This document shows positions 24,890 to 30,330 of a DNA stretch of 30,330 nt, piece by piece (position 1 is the first letter of the stretch; each line of letters starts with the position of its first letter). The stretch is taken from positions 1 through 30,330 of the forward strand of contig JACPAW010000141.1 of assembly GCA_016180605.1 (NCBI GenBank), read 5' to 3'. The translations under genes and the position numbers were made by a program. This stretch comes from Candidatus Omnitrophota bacterium (GTDB lineage: Bacteria; Omnitrophota; Gorgyraeia; Aquiviventales; Aquiviventaceae). Below the pieces are notes generated by a model, which was not told where the DNA came from, searched no databases, and saw only the letters and a program-made list of their open reading frames with translations.

Positions 24890-25183
24890 AGAGCCCCTAA
24901 CATAATGAGCACACGGCCGCGTTGCGGATGCCAAGCGGCCAGATTCAAGGAACGACGACGCCGGCGTACTGGAATCCAGTACGCCAAGGAGGAGTGACGC
25001 AGAAGATGGCCGCTTGCCACCGCAACCTCCATCGTTTCTCGAATGGGCTGGGCGGACTGGCTTCGCCGCCCTTCGTTGCTCGTCGCTTGCGTACCGCAGG
25101 TGCTTGTACGCTACGCTCCTCGCGCCTCGGGCGGCTCGCCATTGCGCCCAGCGCGGCCATGCGATCATTATGTTAGGGGCTCT
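24890..25183. mobile_element. 294-bp foldback (MITE-like) element with 32-bp terminal inverted repeats
   Basis: Ends 24890-24921 and 25152-25183 are inverted copies matching at 29 of 32 positions (AGAGCCCCTAACATAATGA is identical). Between them lie two further long hairpins. Hairpin 1 (24921-25026) has ~20-base arms (CAAGCGGCCA/TGGCCGCTTG core) and an apical 23-base palindrome at 24963-24985. Hairpin 2 has arms 25047-25071 and 25129-25152 with GCGTAC/GTACGC near its tip. The whole can fold as a three-way junction. No credible protein is encoded. TTA borders both outer ends and could be a 3-bp target duplication. It fills most of the 24882-25239 gap between kamA and the lipoprotein gene. Confidence 0.8.
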
Positions 25184-25239
25184 TATCCTTCTTGCCGCCT
25201 CTGCGCACGGACTGTGCTGAAGCGGTGGCTGTGACTGGA

Positions 25240-26400
25240 CTATTGGATCAAAGCGTAAGAAGGCTCAACGACTGGAGAGCGAACGCCGGTTTGTTCTTCG
25301 CGGTAGGTGAATATTTTCCCCGCGAAATTCCGCAGCGTCCACACTCCGTCCTTTACGCTCACGACGTAATTGGGCATGAGAGGAATCTTACCCCCGCCCC
25401 CTGGGCCATCCACGACGAACGTCGGGACGGCATAACCGCTGGTGTGCCCGCGTAGCTTCTCGATGATCTGCAGACCCGCCGCAACCGGCGTACGGAAGTG
25501 AGCGGTCCCTTTAACCGGGTCGCATTGGTAAATATAGTAGGGTCGAACGCGCGTTTTGAGCAGTTCATGAAAGAGCTTTTTCATGATTGCCGGCCGGTCG
25601 TTGATTCCTTTAAGGAGGACCGTTTGAGAACCCAGCGGGACTCCGCTGTCAGCCAACATGCCGCATGCTTTTCTGACCGCAGGGGTCACCTCTTTTGGAT
25701 GATTGAAATGCAAGCTCATCCAAACCGGTTTATGTTTTTGCAAAACCGCGCACAAAGATTCCGTCACCCGATAAGGCAGGGTTACGGGATTGCGCGTCCC
25801 AATCCGGATAAACTCGACATGGGGAATGCTGCGGAGTTTGGTGATCACCTCATCCAGCCGCTCATCGGAAAGCGTCAAAGGGTCTCCCCCCGAAATGAGC
25901 ACGTCTCGAATCTTTCGGTGCGCCTTGATGTAGTCGATTGCCACATCAATATTGGCCGGTTTACTAAAGCCCGCACTGGTTCCGACGACCCGGCTGCGCG
26001 TGCAGAAACGGCAGTACATGGAGCAGACTTCAACCACGAGCAACAGCACCCGATCCGGGTATCGGTGTACCAAGCCCGGTACTGGCATGTGGCTGTCTTC
26101 TCCAAGCGGATCGATCATGTCATTGGGGCTGAGCCGATATTCTTCTTCAACCGGTACGGCCTGCCGACGAATGGGGCATGTCGGATCATCCGGATCCATG
26201 AGTGCCGCCCAATAGGGCGGAATCCCCATGATGAAGCGCCCGGAGCGGCGCGTGGCCGCCTGCTCTTCGGTAGGGCTTAAACGGATGACCTGCCGCAATT
26301 GTTCCACCGTCTGGATCCGATTAGCCATTTGCCATCGGTACGTTTCCCACTGTTCTTGGGGAACGTCCTTCCATAACGGGATCCGTCGATAGGCTTCCAC
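25240..26400 (-). CDS. kamA: lysine 2,3-aminomutase (radical SAM, PLP)
   Basis: 386 residues with a GTG start preceded by AGGAGG. The radical SAM cluster motif is C126SMYCRFC133. The C-terminal half closely follows clostridial lysine 2,3-aminomutase: the substrate-binding Asp294 (YQCD) and Asp331 (FVVDGPGGGGK) and the PLP lysine Lys338 match Asp293, Asp330 and Lys337 of the Clostridium enzyme with an offset of one. Retention of both Asp residues supports L-lysine to L-beta-lysine conversion rather than a divergent homologue. EpmB is the main alternative, but no epmA is near. It is the last gene of an operon with two ATP-grasp ligases, 12 bases after the second. No AblB acetyltransferase is present. 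Confidence 0.92.
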   Translation of the reverse strand: MEAYRRIPLWKDVPQEQWETYRWQMANRIQTVEQLRQVIRLSPTEEQAATRRSGRFIMGIPPYWAALMDPDDPTCPIRRQAVPVEEEYRLSPNDMIDPLGEDSHMPVPGLVHRYPDRVLLLVVEVCSMYCRFCTRSRVVGTSAGFSKPANIDVAIDYIKAHRKIRDVLISGGDPLTLSDERLDEVITKLRSIPHVEFIRIGTRNPVTLPYRVTESLCAVLQKHKPVWMSLHFNHPKEVTPAVRKACGMLADSGVPLGSQTVLLKGINDRPAIMKKLFHELLKTRVRPYYIYQCDPVKGTAHFRTPVAAGLQIIEKLRGHTSGYAVPTFVVDGPGGGGKIPLMPNYVVSVKDGVWTLRNFAGKIFTYREEQTGVRSPVVEPSYALIQ

Positions 26401-26412
26401 GGTTAGCCTCCT

Positions 26413-27528
26413 TTAGCCTGAAATTCTCAAGGAGCTATAGGAATCCGCAAACTCCGTGCTTGCGGATGGCTCTTGAGAACAGGTGATCGATCGCTCCGAA
26501 GACCTACAAACATCTGCCCCGCTCCGATAGCGGGCCATTGCCAGTTCGACAATTCGTTGAATCAGCTTATCGTGTGAAAAGCCAGCGGCTTGCGTGGCAA
26601 TAGGAAAATTGCTGTCCAGCGGGCTTAATCCAGGAAGGGGGTTGACTTCCAGGACAAACGGAACGCCGTCTGCACGCAGCCGGATATCGGTACGGGAAAA
26701 ATCGCGGCAGCCCAATGCGCGGTGCGCACGCAAAGCGACTTCCTTTACTCTGGCCATGACCCTACCCTCGATGCGTGCAGGACAAAACAGCTGGGGAGCC
26801 AAGCCCAATGCCTGGTTGCCCTGGAACTCTTTCATCCTCCAAGAGTAGAAAAATTCTCCACCCTGGCGGCAAGTGGAAAAATCGATCTCGATAGGAGGCA
26901 AAACCTCATTGTCAATGACGCCAACGGTCAGCTCAATGCCCTCAATGAATTCTTCCACCAGCACTTCCTGCTGATAGCGATCCGCCACAATGGCGATTTG
27001 CCGCCGAAGGGACGCCTCATCTCCTACGACACTTTCGCGCCAAATCCCAATACTGGAACCCTCGCGATTGGGTTTGACGATCAGTGGAAATCCAAGGGAA
27101 GGATTCAGGGGTGCTTGTGCGATGGCAAATAGCTGCCATGCCGGAGTCGGAATGTCTTCTGCAGCCAAGATCTGCTTGGTCTTGGTTTTATCCAGCGCCA
27201 AGGCCAGCGTGACGCTGTTGGAACCCGTAAAGGGAATATTTAAAGCTTCCAGCACTGCCGGCACCTGGGATTCGCGGTGTTCCCCGTCGTTTCCTTCAGC
27301 AATATTAAAAACAAGGTCTACCGAATGCCTCAGAAACCAATGCGGCAAATCAGGATTGGCTTCCACCAAATGCACGGTGTGACCTGCCGCACGCAGGCTT
27401 TGCGCAATCGCATCGATTGTCATCTGGCTATCGAACTCCGATTCCTGATCCTTAGGGGTCCAATGGAGCCCGCCGGACGGCCTGGAATGGCGCTTGAGAT
27501 TGTAAGTTAATGCGATCGTGTAGTGTAT
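26413..27528 (-). CDS. ATP-grasp ligase, D-Ala-D-Ala ligase-like (second copy)
   Basis: About 371 residues of homology. It is a paralogue of the gene upstream: IALTYNLK, VDLVFNIAEG, HRESQVPAVLEALNIPFTG, IVKPNREGSSIGI, VEEFIEGIELTVGVI, CRDFSRTDIR and LEVNPLPGLSPLDSNFP are all present, so the ATP and Mg sites look intact. The Ddl active-site HGxxGEDG is replaced by AEGxxGxxRES, so D-Ala-D-Ala is an unlikely product. The frame is open back to 27816, but homology begins at an ATA codon (27526-27528) that aligns with the ATG of the paralogue; no ATG, GTG or TTG lies nearby. The C-terminal ~35 residues are Ser-rich and unique. It overlaps the upstream gene by 22 bases; kamA follows. Confidence 0.85.
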   Translation of the reverse strand: MHYTIALTYNLKRHSRPSGGLHWTPKDQESEFDSQMTIDAIAQSLRAAGHTVHLVEANPDLPHWFLRHSVDLVFNIAEGNDGEHRESQVPAVLEALNIPFTGSNSVTLALALDKTKTKQILAAEDIPTPAWQLFAIAQAPLNPSLGFPLIVKPNREGSSIGIWRESVVGDEASLRRQIAIVADRYQQEVLVEEFIEGIELTVGVIDNEVLPPIEIDFSTCRQGGEFFYSWRMKEFQGNQALGLAPQLFCPARIEGRVMARVKEVALRAHRALGCRDFSRTDIRLRADGVPFVLEVNPLPGLSPLDSNFPIATQAAGFSHDKLIQRIVELAMARYRSGADVCRSSERSITCSQEPSASTEFADSYSSLRISG

Positions 27529-28538
27529 AAGACACCCGCTTCGTCGCGCGGCTTCAACCCATACCGCGTCAAGGCTGCATTTAAAATCCGGTTGATGACC
27601 TGGTAATGTGTCATTCCCCGGGTTTTCGCAATGTAGTTGAAAACATCTTCCGTAGACAAGGAAGGCAAGGGATTGATTTCCAGCACGTAAGGGTGCCCCT
27701 GGCGGTCCACACGGAAATCCACTCGCCCAAAATCGCGGCATTGGACCGCGCGATAGGTCCGCAATGCCAGCTCCTGCATTTTCTCCGCTAGGGTAGGCGG
27801 AATAGGTGCTGGACAAAGATAATCGGAGCCAGTCCGAAGATACGCGAAGGTAAAGAATTTACGGCCAAGGTCTGTGACGCCATCCAACGCGATCTGGACG
27901 ACGGGACAAGTTTCCGGCTCTTCATTCCCCACGATCGCAACGGTGAATTCCTGCCCTTCGATGAATTCCTCGATAAAGATCGTCGATTGCTTGTAGGTAT
28001 CGGTAAGCCAGCGGACTTGCCGGCGAAGCTCCTCGGGTGTGGCGACCAATGACTTTTCGCTTAAACCTTTGCTGGAACCTTCGCAGCGCAGCTTCACAAT
28101 CAACGGAAACGTCAGATCGACTTCCCAGAATTTATCCGGATCGTGAACCTCCAGGTAGCGCGGGGTGGGAATTCCTTCTGCAATCAAGACTTTTTTGGTC
28201 AGGACCTTATCGAGGGTCAGGCCCAAAGTCAGACCATCGGCCCCCACAAAGGGAATCCGCATCATTTCCAACAAGATGGGCACCTGCGATTCGCGATTAC
28301 GGCCTTCGTAGCCTTCTGCAATATTGAAGATGATGTCCACATCCAGTTTGCCCACCTGCTCCAAAAGCTGCCGGGCATTTCCAATGCGCACCACGCCATA
28401 CCCTGCTTCGCGGAAAGCGTTCTCGATGTGGTTGATCGTATCTTCGTGGTCGAATTCTGCATTCACATCTGGTGGATCGCCAGGTTTTGGCACCCACTCG
28501 CTTTTTACGTTATAAGTCAATCCCACCCGCAACGACAT
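27507..28538 (-). CDS. ATP-grasp ligase, D-Ala-D-Ala ligase-like (first copy)
   Basis: 343 residues, ATG with GAGG upstream. N-terminal preATP-grasp fold (RVGLTYNVK, VDIIFNIAEG), central ATP-grasp (DKVLTKKVLIAEGIPTP, PLIVKLRCEGSSKGL, FIEEFIEGQEFTVAIVG) and the Mg-binding end (CRDFGRVDFRV, YVLEINPLPSLST). As in its neighbour, the Ddl HGxxGEDG motif is replaced by AEGYEGRNRES. It should form an amide or peptide bond with ATP; with kamA downstream, beta-lysine or a beta-lysine peptide is a plausible substrate, which is inference. It is the first gene of the three-gene operon and sits 28 bases after an attenuator-type terminator. Confidence 0.88.
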   Translation of the reverse strand: MSLRVGLTYNVKSEWVPKPGDPPDVNAEFDHEDTINHIENAFREAGYGVVRIGNARQLLEQVGKLDVDIIFNIAEGYEGRNRESQVPILLEMMRIPFVGADGLTLGLTLDKVLTKKVLIAEGIPTPRYLEVHDPDKFWEVDLTFPLIVKLRCEGSSKGLSEKSLVATPEELRRQVRWLTDTYKQSTIFIEEFIEGQEFTVAIVGNEEPETCPVVQIALDGVTDLGRKFFTFAYLRTGSDYLCPAPIPPTLAEKMQELALRTYRAVQCRDFGRVDFRVDRQGHPYVLEINPLPSLSTEDVFNYIAKTRGMTHYQVINRILNAALTRYGLKPRDEAGVLYTTRSH

Positions 28539-28565
28539 CCCAACCTCTAAGGCTCTAAATTAAAG

Positions 28566-28593
28566 AAAAAAAGGACCCAGACTTTCTGAGTCC
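28566..28593 (-). terminator. attenuator terminator in the leader of the ATP-grasp/kamA operon
   Basis: On the minus strand GGACTCAGA (28593-28585) pairs with TCTGGGTCC (28581-28573) around a 3-base loop, nine pairs including one G-U, followed by seven T (28572-28566). It lies between the operon promoter and the first start codon. A second TGGGTCC upstream (28684-28690) could pair with the terminator's 5' arm and act as antiterminator. Confidence 0.8.
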
Positions 28594-28637
28594 CTCGTCA
28601 GAAGTCTTCAATTGTCTCACGTCTGATGCGGCAGTCC

Positions 28638-28712
28638 CTAAAACGTTACGCACAATCCACCGCAGATCGCGCGATCGTTTAAGGACCCAACAATCATCAC
28701 GTGTTTTCTCAT
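28638..28712 (-). CDS. possible 24-codon leader peptide upstream of the attenuator
   Basis: Minus-strand ATG at 28712 to TAG at 28638 encodes a 24-residue peptide (starts MRKHVMIVGSLNDRA). It begins about four bases after the predicted transcription start, so it would be nearly leaderless. It contains a single Lys and no run of one amino acid, so a classic amino-acid-codon attenuator is not supported. A perfect 12-bp palindrome GATCGCGCGATC (28665-28676) lies inside it. Coding status is uncertain; the region may act only as RNA. Confidence 0.25.
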   Translation of the reverse strand: MRKHVMIVGSLNDRAICGGLCVTF

Positions 28713-28722
28713 TGCAATATAA

Positions 28723-28751
28723 TTCGTACCATAGTGATTCCTTACTGTCAA
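28723..28751 (-). promoter_or_regulatory. promoter of the ATP-grasp/kamA operon
   Basis: Minus-strand TTGACA (28746-28751), 17-bp spacer, TACGAA (28723-28728) with a TG extension (TGG before the -10). It predicts a leader of about 180 bases containing the attenuator. It lies back to back with the gpmA promoter. Confidence 0.55.
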
Positions 28752-28780
28752 GCCTGCTTGCACAAAAATTCAGAAATTTT

Positions 28781-28809
28781 TTCAACTGTATCCGCTACAA
28801 TGTTATAGT
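28781..28809 (+). promoter_or_regulatory. promoter of gpmA
   Basis: TTCAAC (28781-28786), 17-bp spacer, TATAGT (28804-28809, five of six consensus). It is preceded by an A/T-rich stretch with the foldback AAATT...AATTT, which may act as an UP-type element. Confidence 0.45.
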
Positions 28810-28831
28810 TTTCTCAACTACGAGGTCACGC

Positions 28832-29479
28832 ATGGGCACATTGGTACTCATTCGGCACGGACAATCGCAGTGGAATCTGGAAAATCGATTTACCGGGTGG
28901 GTCGACATCCCACTGACGGACTCCGGGCGCATGGAGGCGCGCCGCGGGGCTGAAATCATCAAGCATCTGAAATTCGACTGCGCTTTTACCTCAGCGCTGA
29001 AGCGTGCGGAAGAAACGCTGCGCATCGTTTTAGAAACGACCCGCCAGACCCATCTTCCCATTGAAAGAGATCCTGCCTTGAATGAGCGCCACTACGGAGC
29101 TCTCCAAGGACTGAATAAAGCGGAATTGGCCAAGAAGTTCGGCGAACAACAAGTCCATATTTGGCGCCGCAGTTATGATGTCGCACCTCCTAAGGACAAA
29201 ACGGAGTGGAATCTCGATGGAAAAAGCGAAAGCTTGAAAGATACCGCAGCGCGCACGCTTCCCTACTTCAAGAAGAGGATTCTTCCTTTGGTGGAATCGG
29301 GAAAAAATGTCCTGGTGGTCGCTCATGGCAATAGTTTGCGTTCCATCATCATGGACTTGGACCGAATGACCAAGGAACAAGTGCTGCAACTGAATATCGC
29401 CACAGGGGCTCCCATCCTCTATGAAATCGATTCCACAGGACGCGTCCTTAAGAAGATCGTGACAGAACTTCCGTCTTAG
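28832..29479 (+). CDS. gpmA: 2,3-bisphosphoglycerate-dependent phosphoglycerate mutase
   Basis: 215 residues from the ATG at 28832, which has GAGGT about seven bases upstream; the longer open frame from 28712 runs through the promoter and is rejected. RHG motif with phospho-acceptor His9 (LIRHGQSQWN), Glu85 in ALNERHYGALQGLNK and His165 in VVAHGNSLR complete the active site. LDGKSESLKDTAARTLPYF is the typical dPGM C-terminal segment, which separates it from general histidine phosphatases. It interconverts 3- and 2-phosphoglycerate in glycolysis. It is somewhat shorter than the ~250-residue enterobacterial enzyme. It stands alone and diverges from the ATP-grasp operon. Confidence 0.95.
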   Translation: MGTLVLIRHGQSQWNLENRFTGWVDIPLTDSGRMEARRGAEIIKHLKFDCAFTSALKRAEETLRIVLETTRQTHLPIERDPALNERHYGALQGLNKAELAKKFGEQQVHIWRRSYDVAPPKDKTEWNLDGKSESLKDTAARTLPYFKKRILPLVESGKNVLVVAHGNSLRSIIMDLDRMTKEQVLQLNIATGAPILYEIDSTGRVLKKIVTELPS

Positions 29480-29537
29480 CACACAGCAATCAGCACACAG
29501 AGATGGCAAAATAGCAGAGTTCAAGAACCACTCCTTT

Positions 29538-29598
29538 GGGACAGGGGCCATGAGACATGGGACAAAAAAATCACGACATGTCCCACGCCCCATGTCCC
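29538..29598. repeat. palindromic repeat between gpmA and the glycosylase
   Basis: GGGACA-GGGGC...GACATG (from 29538) is matched by an inverted GACATGTCCC...GCCCCATGTCCC (to 29598), giving an imperfect ~20-bp stem around an A-rich loop. Flanking AGCACACAGC-type motifs (29479-29500 and, inverted, 29638-29655) add an outer imperfect pair. It shares GGGACAGG and GGGACATGG motifs with the repeat at 16545-16616, suggesting an interspersed family. The glycosylase stop codon lies in its loop. Confidence 0.65.
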
Positions 29599-30329
29599 AA
29601 AAGCTTCGTATCGCTCATGTGTCCCATGTCCTCTTCTGAGTGCTGTGTGCTGTTTGCTGAACGATAGTTCCTCACATAGTGGTACAAGTATTGCTGTGCC
29701 CAGCCCGCGTAAGAGCCAAAATGGCGGCGAGCGAAAAGATGCATTTTTTTATGCCCCACGCGCCGGTTTCGAAAATAGTAGCGCATGGCACGCTCCATCC
29801 ACACATCTACCGGAAACGCTTCGTAGTGCCCAAGACCAAACAGGGCAACACAGTCCGCTACTTTTTCTCCAACGCCATTGCAGCCTAGCAAAGCACGCTT
29901 GGCACTCTCGTAATCCGCCTGGGCCAGCTGCGAAAGCGGAATCTGGCCATCTGCCACTCGGCGTGCCGTCGCGCGCAGAAAATGAGCGCGGTAACCTAAG
30001 CCCAAGCTGCGCAATTGCCTTTCGGAAGTAGCCGCCAATATTTCTGCAGACGGAAAAGCAAACGTCCGGAATCCATTGAATGCTACCGGTTCTCCGAAAG
30101 CCTGGCAGAGGCGCTCGAGCATTCCTTTAATGCGCTTGATATTATTGAAAGCAGAGCAAATGAAGGAAGCTAGGGTCTCCCAGCCTTCCTGCCTGAGAAT
30201 GCGCAGCCCGCGGTGGTCTTGGATTGCTTGATGGATCTGCGCATCGACGTCGAAGGAATCAAGGATATCGGAGAGTGGCAGATCGAGAGCAAAATAATGG
30301 CGGATGTCTTCAGGATTGACGGAGGCAGC
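29571..30329 (-). CDS. OGG1-type 8-oxoguanine DNA glycosylase/AP lyase, N-terminus off the right edge
   Basis: 252 residues are visible and the 5' end is missing. RGLRILRQEGWETLASFICS and NNIKRIKGMLERLC match the start of the OGG1 helix-hairpin-helix domain. LLGCNGVGEKVADCVALFGL carries the HhH with the catalytic Lys, and FPVDVWMERAM the essential Asp. It excises oxidised guanine from DNA. The homology ends near AQQYLYHYVRNY; the last ~30 residues (from about RSANSTQ) are encoded by the intergenic palindromic repeat, with the stop inside it. An internal ATG at 30122 is not the start, since homology continues upstream to the edge. Confidence 0.9.
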   Translation of the reverse strand, partial: AASVNPEDIRHYFALDLPLSDILDSFDVDAQIHQAIQDHRGLRILRQEGWETLASFICSAFNNIKRIKGMLERLCQAFGEPVAFNGFRTFAFPSAEILAATSERQLRSLGLGYRAHFLRATARRVADGQIPLSQLAQADYESAKRALLGCNGVGEKVADCVALFGLGHYEAFPVDVWMERAMRYYFRNRRVGHKKMHLFARRHFGSYAGWAQQYLYHYVRNYRSANSTQHSEEDMGHMSDTKLLGHGAWDMS

Positions 30330-30330
30330 C

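Noticed and set aside
24812..25168. 118-codon minus-strand frame over the foldback element
   Set aside because: It encodes an Arg/Ala/Ser-rich sequence generated by the inverted repeats and overlaps the lipoprotein start in another frame.
27529..27816. N-terminal extension of the second ATP-grasp protein to an upstream Met
   Set aside because: The extra 96 residues are simply the first ligase gene read in another frame and have no domain-like character.
28566..28751. T-box or lysine riboswitch in the kamA operon leader
   Set aside because: No T-box GGTGGNACCGCG-type sequence and no lysine-riboswitch core landmarks; the leader is left unassigned.
28555..28785. 76-codon minus-strand open frame in the ATP-grasp leader
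   Set aside because: It runs through the promoter and the terminator stem and has low-complexity composition; the region is better explained as a regulatory leader.
28712..28831. Upstream extension of phosphoglycerate mutase by 40 residues
   Set aside because: It would be read through the gpmA promoter, and the RHG motif sits at the usual position only from the ATG at 28832.

Overview
The window (30,330 bp, moderately GC-rich, densely coded) looks like chromosomal DNA of a Gram-negative (diderm), probably uncultured bacterium. It has lipoprotein signal sequences, type IV pilus/type II secretion-like proteins, an HtrA-like exported protease, cobalamin-type and lysine-aminomutase-type radical SAM enzymes, and very large secreted beta-propeller proteins. 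Placement in or near candidate phylum Omnitrophota is only a weak guess from gene content. TGA is an ordinary stop. No tRNA, rRNA, CRISPR array or prophage was seen.

Layout. (1) 1-2600: the start of an ArsR-like gene leaving the left edge, a complete ArsR-like gene, and a large radical SAM gene with its own promoter. (2) 2660-9520: a surface/secretion block on the minus strand. It holds a 1.1-kilo-residue RCC1/PA14 secreted protein, then a cyclic di-GMP-I riboswitch with a terminator, then a secreted beta-propeller protein and a PilX-like protein. (3) 9570-16510: signalling and envelope functions. These are a membrane histidine kinase divergent from an XRE-cupin regulator and a stand-alone receiver, an HtrA-like protease translationally coupled to a receiver-GspE fusion ATPase, a small membrane protein and an M48 lipoprotein protease. 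(4) 16660-22610: a compact folate/purine operon, pabB-pabC-purH-unknown-folC, with an array of DNA palindromes inserted in frame in pabB. (5) 22715-24256: a small exported protein beside an IS1595-type transposase killed by an in-frame stop. (6) 24303-28752: a three-gene operon of two ATP-grasp ligases and a genuine-looking lysine 2,3-aminomutase, preceded by a transcription attenuator and followed by a 294-bp foldback element and a coiled-coil lipoprotein. (7) 28780-30330: phosphoglycerate mutase, a palindromic intergenic repeat and the 3' part of an OGG1-type DNA glycosylase.

The best candidates for something undescribed are the KamA/double ATP-grasp cassette with its attenuator, which suggests a beta-lysine-containing conjugate; the c-di-GMP-controlled propeller/PilX unit, together with a GspE-type ATPase whose N-terminus carries a receiver domain; the foldback element with internal hairpins; and the palindrome array inside pabB.
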